Positions 10,872-21,013 of a DNA stretch of 64,000 nucleotides are shown piece by piece. Origin of the DNA: Diphasiastrum complanatum (Eukaryota > Streptophyta > Lycopodiopsida > Lycopodiales > Lycopodiaceae); assembly GCA_029204225.1 (NCBI GenBank), contig CM055107.1:24883391-24947390 (forward strand), read 5' to 3'. Both the position numbers and the translations under genes were made by a program. Numbering within the stretch: the first letter of the stretch is position 1; every line of letters starts with the position of its first letter. The notes under the pieces were generated by a model. That model was given only the letters and a program-made list of their open reading frames with translations, was not told the origin of the DNA and did not search any database.

Positions 10872-13800
10872 AACTTGGCAAATCTAGTGTACATCTATCT
10901 ACAATTCCAAGAGCATATCTTAACTTAAAAAATGGATCTTTGGACAATGGTTTGGTTAAGATATCAGCTATGCATTCGGATGATGGTACATGATGTAGTT
11001 GCACTTCCTTGGATTGTACCTTTTCCCTCACAAAGTGGTGAGCTATCTCAATATGCTTTGTTCTAGCATGGAAGATAGGATTTGAAGCAATTTGTTGAGA
11101 AGCTTGATTGTCACAAAATATGTAAGGGATCTCCTCGGCCTCTAGCACATGTAGTTCCATCAAGAGTCTTCTTAGCCATAAGAGCTCTTTGGTTGTTGAA
11201 GTCAATGCCTTGTACTCGGCTTCACAAGAAGATAGTGAGATTGTATCTTGCTTTTTGGAAAGCCAAGATATCACTCCTCCACAAAGAAATGTTGCAAATG
11301 CACTAATGGACTTCCTATCCATCTTGTCACCTGCAAAATCTGAATCCGAGTAGGCTCTCAAGTGCAAGTTAGATCCTTCATAAAGTATACCAAAAAATCT
11401 AGTACTAGAAACATATCTAAGTACTCTCTTGGCACTTTTCCAATGATGAATTAAAGGAGCTTGCATACTTTGACTCAACTTGCTTACACAAAAACTTAAG
11501 TCAGGTCTAGTGATGGTTAAATAGATTAGAGAGCCTATAAGCTTCCTAAAGAGAGTGATGTCCTCAAAGGATGCTTCATCACCTTCATTAGTTGCTTTCA
11601 CAACATGCTCCATAGGGGTGTCAATCCCCTTACAATCTTTCATACCAAATCTTTCAAGAATGGAAGTAGCATACTTAGATTGACTTATGAAAGTACAATT
11701 GCTACTTCTAGACACTTCTATCCCAAGTATAAACTTTAGGAAGCCTAGATCTACCATCTTGAACTCACTAGATAAGTCAACTTTTACTTTGCCTATGCCA
11801 TCATCATCATTTCCTGTCATAATGATGTCATCAACATAAAGAACCAAAATGATGATCTTTCCTTCATTACATTTGAAATATAAAGAAGGTTCATAAGCAC
11901 TTAGTACAAAGCCAAGGGAATAGAGAAAATCATGCAACCTAGAGTACCAAGCTCTAGGTGCTTGCTTCAAGCCATATAGGCTCTTCCTTAAGTAGCACAC
12001 CTTTTGCTCCTCACCAATCTTGATGAAGCCCTCGGGTTGCATCATGTAGATTTCCTCTTCTAAGAAGCCATTCAAGAAGGCATTTGTCACATCCATTTGG
12101 TAGAGATCCCATTTGAACAAAGTAGCAATGCAAATGATTAATCTAATAGTTACAAGCTTAGCTACAGGTGCAAATGTTTCTTCATAATCCAATCCTTTTA
12201 TTTGAAGAAATCCCTTAGCAACAAGCCTAGCTTTGTATTTACTAATAGATCCATCTTGATTGTACTTAATTCTATAAATCCACTTACATGCAAGTGGTTT
12301 CTTTCCTCTTGGAAGATTTACAAGATTCCAAGTATGATTTTCTTCTAATGCATCATACTCTATTTGCATTGCATCTCTCCAAACTTTAGATTTACATGCT
12401 TCTTCAAAAGATGATGGTTCTTCAATCAATGTAGCTAAAAAAGAGTAAGAGGTAGAAGATGTAGAGCCTTCCTTTTGCTTTCCCTTGTCCACATAGGTAA
12501 GCCTTGAGGGCTCGGCCTTGCTCCTTGATGATCTTCTTGGCCCCTTTTGACTTGGATCCAAATCTCCATCCTCGGGTTTGTCATGATCCTCCTCGGGTTT
12601 GTCAAGATCCTCCTCGGATTTGTCAAGATCTTCAATGCACAATGGGTTAGATCCATTTGACAAGCTCTTAGCAAATTGTGACTCATCAAAAAGTACATCC
12701 TTGCTTACCTTTACTTTCTTGGATGTAGGATCATATATCCTATATCCCTTGCTATTTTCTCCATAGCCAACAAAGATTCCTTTGAAGGAGGTAGCATCTT
12801 CTTTCCTTCTAGTCTCCAAAGGAATGTGTACATAACAAGTACATCCAAAGATCTTAAAATATTTTACATTGGGTTTCTTATCAAACAAGGCTTGATAAGG
12901 TGAGATCCCATCTATAGCACTACTAGGAAGTCTATTACACAAATAATTAGCACATGTTATGGCTTCTCCCCAAAATGAGATGGGAAGTGATGCATCAAGC
13001 CTCAAGGACTTTGCACACTCACATAGACTCCTATTTTTCCTCTCGGCCACCCCATTTTGTTGAGGGGTGTAGGAACAAGTGTATTGTAACTTAATACCAT
13101 TGATCTCACAAAAGTCTTTCATTTTATTGGAGGTGTACTCTCCTCCATTATCACATCTTAGTGCTTTGATAGAAGTACTAAGTTGTTTCTCTACTAGAGA
13201 CTTGAACTTAATGAAAGCTTCATAAACAAGATTTTTCTTTGATAGTAACTCAATCCATGTGAATCTAGTACAATCATCTATAAAAGTTACATACATCAAG
13301 GCACCTCCATTACTTGCATGTGAAAAACTATGTACATCAGAATGTATGAGATCCAAGGGAGAGAGAGATCTTGATGAAGATTTCTTGTAAGAAGATTTGT
13401 GTGACTTTGCAAGGCCACATGCCTCACACATTTTTCCACACTTCTTGAAAGCTCTTGGTAGGCCGAGAGCTAGTTCCTTGCTTGCCATTGACTCCATAGA
13501 TTGAAGATTAGGATGGCCTAATCTCTTATGCCAAAGCTCCACTTGAGTTAGCTCCTCCCTATCCAAGTTCACACTTTCACTTGCAACATTAGCATCCAAC
13601 TTGAAAAGTCTACCTTGCTTAATGCCACTAGCTATGCACTTATCATTTTTCAAGATGGAACAAACTCCATTCTTGAAATGTACATCTAGTCCATTGTCCA
13701 TTAATTGTCCTACACTAAGCAAGTTTCTTGAAATGGTAGGAACATACAAAACATTATCTAGATCTATCCTTTTAGATGTGCCTAAACAAAGAGGTATAGA

Positions 13801-14850
13801 TCCTATGCCATCTATCTTGCATGCTTGATCACTAGCAGTGTATATTGACTTCTTAGAGTCATTACAAGATAGAAGAGTAGAAAAATAATGCTTGTTAAAG
13901 GACATGTGGGAACTAGCCCCACTATCTATCCACCATGTGTCTTGACTTGAAGTTGGTGTAGATGCAACCATTAAGGATGTGTTGAATCCATCCTCATATT
14001 CTTCCTCTTGAGCAATGTTCCCTTGATCTCCTTTGGCTTGTTGATTCTTCTTCAAGTAGCATTCTGAGGCAAAGTGTCCTTTCTTTCCACAAAAGAAACA
14101 CTTTAGTTTTGCCTTGTTCTTCACTTTGCCTTTGGAGGTAGATCCTCCATTCTTCATCTCGGCCTCCTTGCCTTGATTTTTCTTGAATGGATTTTGCTTT
14201 TTCTTGCCTTTAGATGTAAAGTTAGCTTTCTCCTCTCCTCCATTAAGTGACATGCTATCCATTCTTGTCTTGAGGTGTAGAAGCCTACTCTCCTCGGCCA
14301 CAAGAACATTGTGCAACTTTTCAATGGATGGAAGAGAGTCTTGAATGGCAAATGATTGGACTAAGTTGGTAAACTCATCACTTAGACCATTCAAAATGAT
14401 TTGTACTAGTTCTTGATCTTGGATCTTCTCTCCTATTGCACTTAACTCCTTGTTAAGAGATTTGATCCTAAGAACATACTCTTGTCCACTCTCTCCACTT
14501 CCTTTCATGCTTTGGAAAACTTGATTTCTTAGCATGAGGATTCTTGAAGTATTGTTGGATTCATAAATGCTCTTTAATGAATCCCAAGCCTCTTTGGATG
14601 AGGTACAAGAAGACACCTCTTTCAAGAGGTCATTGCATACATTTAACTTTATGCAATGTAGAGCTAATCTTGCTCTCTTCTTGTATTTGGCTTGTTCTTG
14701 GGGAGTTTGAGGCTCTTCCTCTACTCCTTGAACTATGTCATATAGATCATGGATCACTAGGAGTGATTCCATTCTCACTTTCCAAATGGAATAATTTGTG
14801 GAAGTGAGTCTCTCACTTGGTTCCATCAAATATCCACCCATGGATGACAT
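10870..14850 (-). CDS. Ty1/copia Gag-Pol polyprotein (complete)
   Basis: A single 1326-residue frame encodes the virus-like-particle protein and enzymes of the copia element. Order by residue: a Gag domain (about 15-200); a CCHC zinc knuckle (C251, C254, H259, C264); an aspartic protease with D-S-G at 309-311; a pre-integrase region (HKRLGH near 441); an integrase core with D504, D567 and E603 (QNGVAERKNR); a hinge with short acidic repeats (LDKxEED, about 741-765); RT with YVDD at 1005-1008 and the preceding SLYGLKQAPRAWY; and RNase H ending near the C-terminus (SDSDFAG, SSCEAEYKAL, HHFVREK, ADILTKPL). Integrase preceding RT identifies copia rather than gypsy. The length is normal for plant copia polyproteins. 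No stop or frameshift is present. The start MSSMGGYLMEP is the first ATG after the leader. It would be transcribed from the right-hand LTR. Confidence 0.96.
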   Translation of the reverse strand: MSSMGGYLMEPSERLTSTNYSIWKVRMESLLVIHDLYDIVQGVEEEPQTPQEQAKYKKRARLALHCIKLNVCNDLLKEVSSCTSSKEAWDSLKSIYESNNTSRILMLRNQVFQSMKGSGESGQEYVLRIKSLNKELSAIGEKIQDQELVQIILNGLSDEFTNLVQSFAIQDSLPSIEKLHNVLVAEESRLLHLKTRMDSMSLNGGEEKANFTSKGKKKQNPFKKNQGKEAEMKNGGSTSKGKVKNKAKLKCFFCGKKGHFASECYLKKNQQAKGDQGNIAQEEEYEDGFNTSLMVASTPTSSQDTWWIDSGASSHMSFNKHYFSTLLSCNDSKKSIYTASDQACKIDGIGSIPLCLGTSKRIDLDNVLYVPTISRNLLSVGQLMDNGLDVHFKNGVCSILKNDKCIASGIKQGRLFKLDANVASESVNLDREELTQVELWHKRLGHPNLQSMESMASKELALGLPRAFKKCGKMCEACGLAKSHKSSYKKSSSRSLSPLDLIHSDVHSFSHASNGGALMYVTFIDDCTRFTWIELLSKKNLVYEAFIKFKSLVEKQLSTSIKALRCDNGGEYTSNKMKDFCEINGIKLQYTCSYTPQQNGVAERKNRSLCECAKSLRLDASLPISFWGEAITCANYLCNRLPSSAIDGISPYQALFDKKPNVKYFKIFGCTCYVHIPLETRRKEDATSFKGIFVGYGENSKGYRIYDPTSKKVKVSKDVLFDESQFAKSLSNGSNPLCIEDLDKSEEDLDKPEEDHDKPEDGDLDPSQKGPRRSSRSKAEPSRLTYVDKGKQKEGSTSSTSYSFLATLIEEPSSFEEACKSKVWRDAMQIEYDALEENHTWNLVNLPRGKKPLACKWIYRIKYNQDGSISKYKARLVAKGFLQIKGLDYEETFAPVAKLVTIRLIICIATLFKWDLYQMDVTNAFLNGFLEEEIYMMQPEGFIKIGEEQKVCYLRKSLYGLKQAPRAWYSRLHDFLYSLGFVLSAYEPSLYFKCNEGKIIILVLYVDDIIMTGNDDDGIGKVKVDLSSEFKMVDLGFLKFILGIEVSRSSNCTFISQSKYATSILERFGMKDCKGIDTPMEHVVKATNEGDEASFEDITLFRKLIGSLIYLTITRPDLSFCVSKLSQSMQAPLIHHWKSAKRVLRYVSSTRFFGILYEGSNLHLRAYSDSDFAGDKMDRKSISAFATFLCGGVISWLSKKQDTISLSSCEAEYKALTSTTKELLWLRRLLMELHVLEAEEIPYIFCDNQASQQIASNPIFHARTKHIEIAHHFVREKVQSKEVQLHHVPSSECIADILTKPLSKDPFFKLRYALGIVDRCTLDLPS

Positions 14851-15432
14851 TTTAGAATGAATGCTCTTTTAAAAATCACAAAGATTTTTGAATTTTAAAA
14901 GATCTATGAAGTGGCCTAAAGCTTACTAGAATGCCTATAGGCTTGTCTCTATCAAACTAACACACAAGCTTGAATGATACTCAAAGATCTTACCAAAAAT
15001 TTCTAGCTTTCACTCTCACAAAAAAATTGCTTTACACTTTTCTTAGAGATTTCACTTCAACTAAGGATCTGAACAAATCAGCCTCTTAGATCTGATCTTA
15101 GACTCTAAAAAGAAATGCTTCAATGATCCAAAACACTATTTGGTCATAGGCATTAGTTAGAATGAATCTAGATCAATACTATGCTTCAAAAAGCACCAAA
15201 AATGAACTAGTATTGTGATTTTGGGACCAAAAAACACAAAGTAACTTGAATTGAAAGTTGCTGTACGGTTTCACACGTGTGAAAAGTACATACACAGCCT
15301 CCAAGTCGTTTTGATCCAAATGATTACAAGCTATCACTCTAGAAGAACTCGCCCTCACTAGTATTGGCCAAAAAACAAATTTTGCCAATGATCTTTACAA
15401 GATTTATGATTCAATGATCACTCTCTTACTTA
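14851..15432 (-). other. Untranslated leader of nested copia
   Basis: About 580 bp between the primer-binding site and the polyprotein start, with no convincing ORF. It contains a perfect 16-bp palindrome with a CACGTG core at 15269-15284. Confidence 0.8.
15269..15284. promoter_or_regulatory. CACGTG-core palindrome in copia leader
   Basis: TTTCACACGTGTGAAA is a perfect palindrome containing the plant G-box core CACGTG. Close variants recur in the LTRs of this element, in the solo LTR (18945-18958) and in the LTR of the decayed copia near 53661. A role as a bZIP/bHLH binding site is inference from the core sequence. Confidence 0.5.
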
Positions 15433-15444
15433 GCTCTGATACCA
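15433..15444 (-). other. Primer-binding site of nested copia
   Basis: The minus strand reads TGGTATCAGAGC immediately after the LTR end TTTATCA. Confidence 0.92.
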
Positions 15445-16306
15445 TGATAAATTTTACAGTTTTTAGGACAATAATGATTGTACTTTACAATCATAGAGAG
15501 TTATTGGTTGCTTAATCAATGAATCTATCAAGTTCTACACATTAGATCTTGATCTAGATTCACTACACTTGGATTTAAGCAAGAGCAATGGATCAACACA
15601 TCATTTTTTAGTGAGAGCGGCTTCACACGTGTGGAGTACTGTCCACTGTACGGCCTGCACCTGAAACAACAAGTACAATGATACTAGATAGCAATCATGC
15701 ATAAAAATCACAAGACAAATGACTAGAAATCTCACAAAAGTGTAGAGTGCAAAAGTCTCATCAATTTTCTTAGCAAAATGATGATCCTTTTATGGATCAA
15801 GTACATCCATGAGTCTGGTACAGTCCAGCAGGCCTTCACACGTGTGAAGAGTGCCACATCACTCATATCTATCCATTTGATCCATCCTTGATCCTTATCC
15901 AATAGTTGACCTTCTAGAATATGACTAAAATCCAAAAAGCTAGTCTCCTAGAATATAGGAATATTCCCTACAAAATAGGATCTAAGGAAAATGGTCAACT
16001 CTTATCTTCTAGTACTCTATACACACATGTGAACATCCACTTGCCATGTGGGAGCATTTACTCATGCACATGCAAGGAAAAGCTAATTTGTAGGTGACTA
16101 GTCAACTTGACTAAAAACTAGTCATTTCATGTTCACACTAACTAGAATGATACAAAATCAATTTGGATATATACAAACATGAAAAGTACATCCTTTCACA
16201 CATGGGAACATGCTCCACACGTGTGAAATCATATCATCAACATATTCTAATGTTTGATCAATATTTACATGAACCAATGTCAAGTGAGAAGTGACAATTT
16301 TCAACA
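15445..16306 (-). repeat. 5' LTR of nested copia
   Basis: 862 bp, the partner of 9995-10856 at a constant offset of 5450 bp. It is followed by the TSD CATTG at 16307-16311. Confidence 0.94.
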
Positions 16307-16311
16307 CATTG

Positions 16312-18043
16312 GAGACATTATGTGGCAGGAAAACCCTTTAAGACGTTCACTGATAATGTATCACTCAAGTACTTCTCATCCCAAGGTATGCTCACGCCAA
16401 AGCAAATGCGATGGCAAAACTTTCTCTCAAAATTCAATATAAACATTTTACACACGGCGGGAAAGAACAATGTGGTGGCGGACGCACTAAGTAGACAAGA
16501 ACACTTGATGGCAACAGTGACAACTCAGGTGACTGACCTACTCCAAGAAATCAGAGAGAATTATGGTGTAGATGCGTTGGCGAAGGACTTAATGATCGAA
16601 TTCCAGCTGGGAAAGCCTCATAAACATTTCACTTGGAAAGATCAAATGGTTGTTTATAAACAACGCAGAGTATATGTCCCAGACAACATCATCCTGAGGA
16701 AGAAAGTCTTGCGAGAACATCATGACGTACTAGCCGCCGGGCATCCAGGGGTGAATCACATGTATGAACTTCTCAAAAGAGGCTTCTATTGGCCAAGTAT
16801 GTGGGCAGACGTTGAATCCTATGTACAAACATGCCCGACATGTCAACAAGTGAAGGTGGAACCGCTAGCTCCGGCTGGACTACTCCAACCATTACCAGTA
16901 CCAGCATACCCATGGGATTCGGTGAGCATGGATTTTATTGTTCAACTACCATGGTGCCAAGGATTCGACTCAATTTATGTGGTGGTTGACCGCTTTTCAA
17001 AGCAAGTTCATCTAGTACCAACTAAAAGTTCAGTGACAGCTGAAGAAGTGGCAAGGTTATTTTTCAAATGTGTTTTCAAATACCACGGCCTGCCTAGAAC
17101 GATTATTTCTGACCGAGACACCAAGTTCGTCGGAAAGTTTTGGACTTGTCTATTTCGCCTCGTGGGAACCGGATTGAATTTCAGTACTGCATATCATCCT
17201 CAGACAGATGGGCAAACGGAACGAGTCAATCGACAGATTGAACAATATTTACAAAATTATGTCGCTTGGGACCAATCTGATTGGGTCAACTACTTGGATA
17301 TTCTCGAGTTTGCACATAACAACCAAGTGAACAGATCTACTGGAAGGGCACCCTTCGAGATAAGCAATGGTCGGCTACCGATTGTTCCAAGCTCTTTTCT
17401 GACAGGCGTGCAGGAAACACCAGTACCCACTGTGGAGGAATTCATCAATGAGTGGCACACAAAGTTGACCGAGGTGAAGGCGTTTTTAGAGCAGTCACAA
17501 AGGAGTATGGCAGCTGACGTAAACCCAGATCAACGAGAACTGGAATTTGAGGAAGGTGATCAAGTATGGCTGAACACAAAGAACATTGCGCTACCAAAAG
17601 GTTTTTCTCATAAGTTTGCTCGACCTTATGCGGGACCATATTATGTCACCAAGAAGATCAACCCAGTGGCTTATCGATTAGTGTTGCCATCCAGCTTAGA
17701 TATACACAATGTGTTTCATATCTCATTACTCAAACGGTACAAACTAGATGAGCGATTTGATCGGCAACACGAACTCCGTCACCCACCAACGACACTTGAT
17801 GATACGAAGAGGCAGCTTGTACCAGAACAAATATTGACACATAGAAAGCGAACTGGCGTTCAACGTGAATATCTAGTGAAGTGGCTACGGGCTCCACTTA
17901 TTGAGGCTTCTTGGGAGTACGAAGACAAACTTAAGGAGGGAGCCCCTGAAGTACTAGCGGATTATCTGCAGAAGAACCAACGCAATAGCCGTTTTCCCAG
18001 ATCGGCACACAAAGCACTACCTGGCGGCATGCCTCTTACATAA
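16312..18043 (+). pseudogene. B2 pol fragment, right part: RNase H end, integrase and chromodomain
   Basis: This continues the frame broken at 9994 (650 + 1732 nt is a multiple of three). RNase H ends with the catalytic D in FTDNVSL and with NVVADALSR. The integrase zinc-binding region follows (HH...HPGVNH...CPTCQQ), then the core with D in SMDFIV, D in ISDRDTKF and E in GQTERVNR. The C-terminal part contains YAGPYYV and HNVFHISLLKRY. A chromodomain-like end is visible in EYLVKWLRAP and SWEYED, which marks the element as a chromovirus; such domains steer integration to particular chromatin. No stop or frameshift interrupts this part. The integrase looks intact although its host element has no RT active site, gag or protease. 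Confidence 0.92.
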
Positions 18044-18284
18044 ACATTCATGGCCATTCTGAAGTTCAAGGAACTTTCTGGTATTTTTCTTAAGTTTGCC
18101 AATAAATCACTTGCAGCTTTACATAGGTTTTACGTAAGTGAACTTTATCTACACTTTTCCTGTGCTACTGCCAATGTATTTTGTAATTCAAAGTTGCTAA
18201 GGCCGGTGAATTAAGCCCGTGCCATACGTCCTAGGTCTAGTTTGGCCCTGATGAGGACATCAGCTTTTTCAAACGAGGGGAGGA
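18044..18284 (+). other. 3' untranslated region, palindrome and PPT of B2
   Basis: It is related to 5669-6044 in B1: the block GGTTTTACGTAAGTGAACT, repeated 'GGCCGGTGAATTAAGCCCG' wording, the palindrome at 18248-18263, and the PPT ACGAGGGGAGGA just before the LTR. Confidence 0.8.
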
Positions 18285-19863
18285 TGTTGTAAAGCTGACT
18301 CAGGTGCACCCAACGTACCCTGTAAGACTCTAAGGGGTGACACTCCCTAAAGTCCCAGAGCTAGTTAGAACGTCAAGGATGTGAAAAATACAGATCCTAA
18401 GTGGATCTAAACTCCAAGATCATTGGCTTGAATGCTTGCACTCCAAACTACATAAGCTAGGAATTGGCAACACATTCTATGCTACCTAGAATGCAAAGAA
18501 CTTGATCAAAAAGCATTTATCACAAATGGAAACTTCCATAAACATCAAGTGCGGCCCAAAATAGCATTATACAGTCCATAATACATCAGCCTACCACTTT
18601 TGGAAAGCACCTAAGATCATACACAATAGCTTGAAGACAATACACACAACAATGCTCTCAATGGAGGAAGAAACAATGACAATGATCTATTGATCTCAAT
18701 GAAGCATACAAAAGGTTTCTCCAACCTGTTCTCCACGACTTCGCTACTATTTATGGATGAGGAAGATGACTCTCTCTCCTCTCTCTAGAAGGTACTTGAC
18801 CCTAGATATTCCCTATATAGGAAAAATAGCTAAAAAATGGCTTATATAACCAAAATACATCAAAATGGTCTTATTTTGAAGGGTATGAAGTTTGACACTT
18901 CATCATACTGAAAAAATACAGTAAATAAAAACATTGTGGCCTGGTTCACACGTGTGAAACTCCAGAACCAAAACTATTTACAATTTTAGCCAATTTAGGC
19001 CTCAAACTAGCTAGGAAATGTTGACAATTTTCACAAAGGACTGAGCCTCCGACTTGTGGTGAGCCAGTCAAGTAGTCACAAGTCATGAGCTAGCTCTGGA
19101 GCTCGAGTCATGGCCTAGTCAGGAAGCAAGTTGATTCTGCCACCGGAACGGCTCTCGGGACCCATGTCCGGGAGCCAGACTGATTCTGCCAGGCTTGCCA
19201 GGCTTAATCAGCAAAATAAAAACTAAGTCCCAAAAAGCGTGCTTTGCCAGAAAGCACTATGTTTCAGAACAGAGGGGGTGCGTCGAATCAAAGCAGAACT
19301 ATAGGGGGAGTCCGGCAGACAGAAACTTGGGCAGCTCAACCTGCGCCAGGAATCCAGTCGCCAGGTCTCAGCTCCCTCTACCAGCACGAGCCAGGCACAA
19401 TGCCCAGCAAGTGTTGGTGGCCCCGAGACCGGTCAGTTTATGTATGAATGTAACCTCTTCCAAATCTAATAAAGTTGATCCTTGGGGATGATTACCATTT
19501 TGGTTTCGCCTCCGGGACTGGTCCAAGTGGAAGGACCCTTACTACAACCTTTTTGCGTCGCTGGCGCCTAAGGGTCCCTGTCATCGACATGGGGCTTGCC
19601 GCTATGCCAATTGGTCAGTTTGGCGACCACTATGCCTTGGGTTTCATGTGTGGCTTGTCTTTGCCTTTGGTTACCTTTTGGGGACGGATTCTGAGTTGGC
19701 TATCAGGTTGGTTGGGATTCCAGTTTTCTTAAGTCTGAATGGTTAAGCTTGTTACGATTCTGAGTTGGCTTTTACGTAAGTGCATGATGGATGAATGTTA
19801 GACTTAAGCGCGTGTTGGGGAAACCGCTCAAGTCCCAGCGCCCTTTGAGGCGCCGGCGCAACA
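18285..19863 (+). repeat. 3' LTR of B2 (interrupted)
   Basis: With the 18380-19040 insertion removed it is 918 bp, equal to the 5' LTR. It ends CGCCGGCGCAACA and is followed by the TSD GCCGG. Confidence 0.9.
18380..19035 (-). mobile_element. Solo LTR of a copia-related element
   Basis: This 656-bp insertion is bounded by TGTGAAAAAT and AATTTTCACA and flanked by the perfect 5-bp duplication AAGGA (18375-18379, 19036-19040). Its ends resemble those of the nested copia LTR (TTGACAATTTTCA) and the start of the LTR near 52948. It also carries a TTCACACGTGTGAA palindrome (18945-18958). A single LTR with TSD and no interior is the usual product of LTR-LTR recombination. It could instead be a short non-autonomous element, since I see no PBS or PPT. 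Confidence 0.82.
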
Positions 19864-19868
19864 GCCGG

Positions 19869-19926
19869 GGACATAGCTGGCGACGATGGTGCCGGAAGTA
19901 AAGCTTGTAAAGGTAGCTTTACAACA
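19869..19926 (-). repeat. LTR A copy Y, right piece
   Basis: Completes Y (7937-8378) beyond B2 and ends TTACAACA. It is followed by GTTAG and the inside of another LTR A (V), showing that Y itself had inserted into an LTR A. Confidence 0.8.
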
Positions 19927-20294
19927 GTTAGAGCCCATTCCCCAAAAGCTTAACCCATTCACATTCATGCAAGGAACACTCAGAACCACAAGCCGCGACA
20001 GATATGGAGACAACCAGTTCCTGGACCAAAAGGTCCCGATAGCATACCGTTGGCACCACGGACCGAATGGTCCCGACGGCATACCGCTGGTGTCCCGGGA
20101 TACGACCCTCATCTATGTGCCAAATTAAAAAGTTCGAAGCGGCCTTACAACTGGCGCTTTTACCGAACATTGAAACCCAGAAGGTAATCAGAGTCAGTTT
20201 GAAGAAAATCCCACTTTATTGATAAATCTGAGAAGGTTACATTTCAAGTGTGTGACCGACCCTAGTCTCCGGGGCGCTAGCATGCCAAGGCGAA
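19927..20294 (-). repeat. LTR A fragment V
   Basis: Colinear with about 91-455 of A1. It starts at GTTAGAGCCC and stops at CCAAGGCGA, where the outer end of another LTR A (TGTAGTGCAGG) begins. Confidence 0.78.
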
Positions 20295-21013
20295 TGTAGT
20301 GCAGGCATCCCAAAGGGAGCCAGGAACTACGACTTAGCTTCCCAGCCTTCAACTCTTGCCATCCAAACCCACTTGACATACAAACAGCCAACTCACCAAC
20401 AATGATCAGACTTAACCAACTTGGAATTCCCATGCCAGATCAGGGGTTCCGATGTGGGTGACTTCCCTCCAATCAAGCCGCCCGACATACATCAAACTTA
20501 ACCAACTCAAAGCTTCGTTACAAACGAGTAACATCCATTCCAAGCAAGTGGTCTGACTTACATCAGACTTAACCAACTGAAAGCTTCGTCACGAGCGCTG
20601 GAAGCCAACCTGGCATCACACCAGACTGGACAACCATAAACAGGTAACTTCCACCCAAGCAAGCCATCCAACTCAGCTGACAAGTTAGAGCCCATTCCCT
20701 AAGAGCTTAACCCATTCATGTTCATGCAAGGAACACTCAGAACCACAAGCCGCGACAGATATGGAGACAACAAGTTCCTGCACCGAATGGTCCCGACAGC
20801 ATACCGCTGGCGCCACGGACCGAATGGTCCTGCCTGCATACCGCTGTCGTCCCGGGATACGACCCTCAACTATGTGCCAAGTTAAAAATTTTGAAGCGGC
20901 CTTACAACTGGCGCTTTTACCGAACACTGAAACCCAGAAGGTAATCAGAGTCAGTTTGAGAAAAATCCGACTTTATTGATAAATCTGAGAAGGTTACGTT
21001 TCAAGTGTGTGAC
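20295..21013 (-). repeat. LTR A fragment Z, truncated by A2 insertion
   Basis: It starts at the LTR end TGTAGTGCAGGC, has a short internal deletion near 20430, and stops at GTGAC (21009-21013) where A2 begins. Copy X entered LTR Y at the same GTGAC motif at the same place within the LTR. Confidence 0.78.

Larger units (their letters stand above)
9995..16306 (-). mobile_element. Intact Ty1/copia retrotransposon nested in B2
   Basis: The element has 862-bp LTRs (9995-10856 and 15445-16306) that I could not tell apart by eye, a CATTG target duplication, a primer-binding site adjoining the 5' LTR, a PPT adjoining the 3' LTR, and one uninterrupted gag-pol frame with all expected motifs. On the minus strand the LTR runs TGTTGAAAATTG to AAATTTATCA. 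Every part needed for autonomous transposition appears present, so this is the youngest event in the nest and possibly a currently active element. It splits the RNase H coding region of B2. Confidence 0.95.
8379..19863 (+). mobile_element. Family B Ty3/gypsy chromovirus B2 (pol-only deletion derivative, twice interrupted)
   Basis: Two LTRs of 918 bp each (8379-9296; 18285-19863 once the 661-bp solo-LTR insertion is removed) flank a primer-binding site, a short leader, a partial pol frame and a PPT. The element is bounded by TSD GCCGG. Gag, protease and the RT active-site half are absent. The leader runs in frame into the RT tail, then RNase H, integrase and chromodomain. An intact copia element (9995-16306) splits the RNase H coding region. 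The two LTRs differ only at scattered positions, so the insertion is fairly recent, and the two internal insertions are younger still. With those removed it would be about 4.5 kb, close to the length of the gag-only relative B3. Confidence 0.9.
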
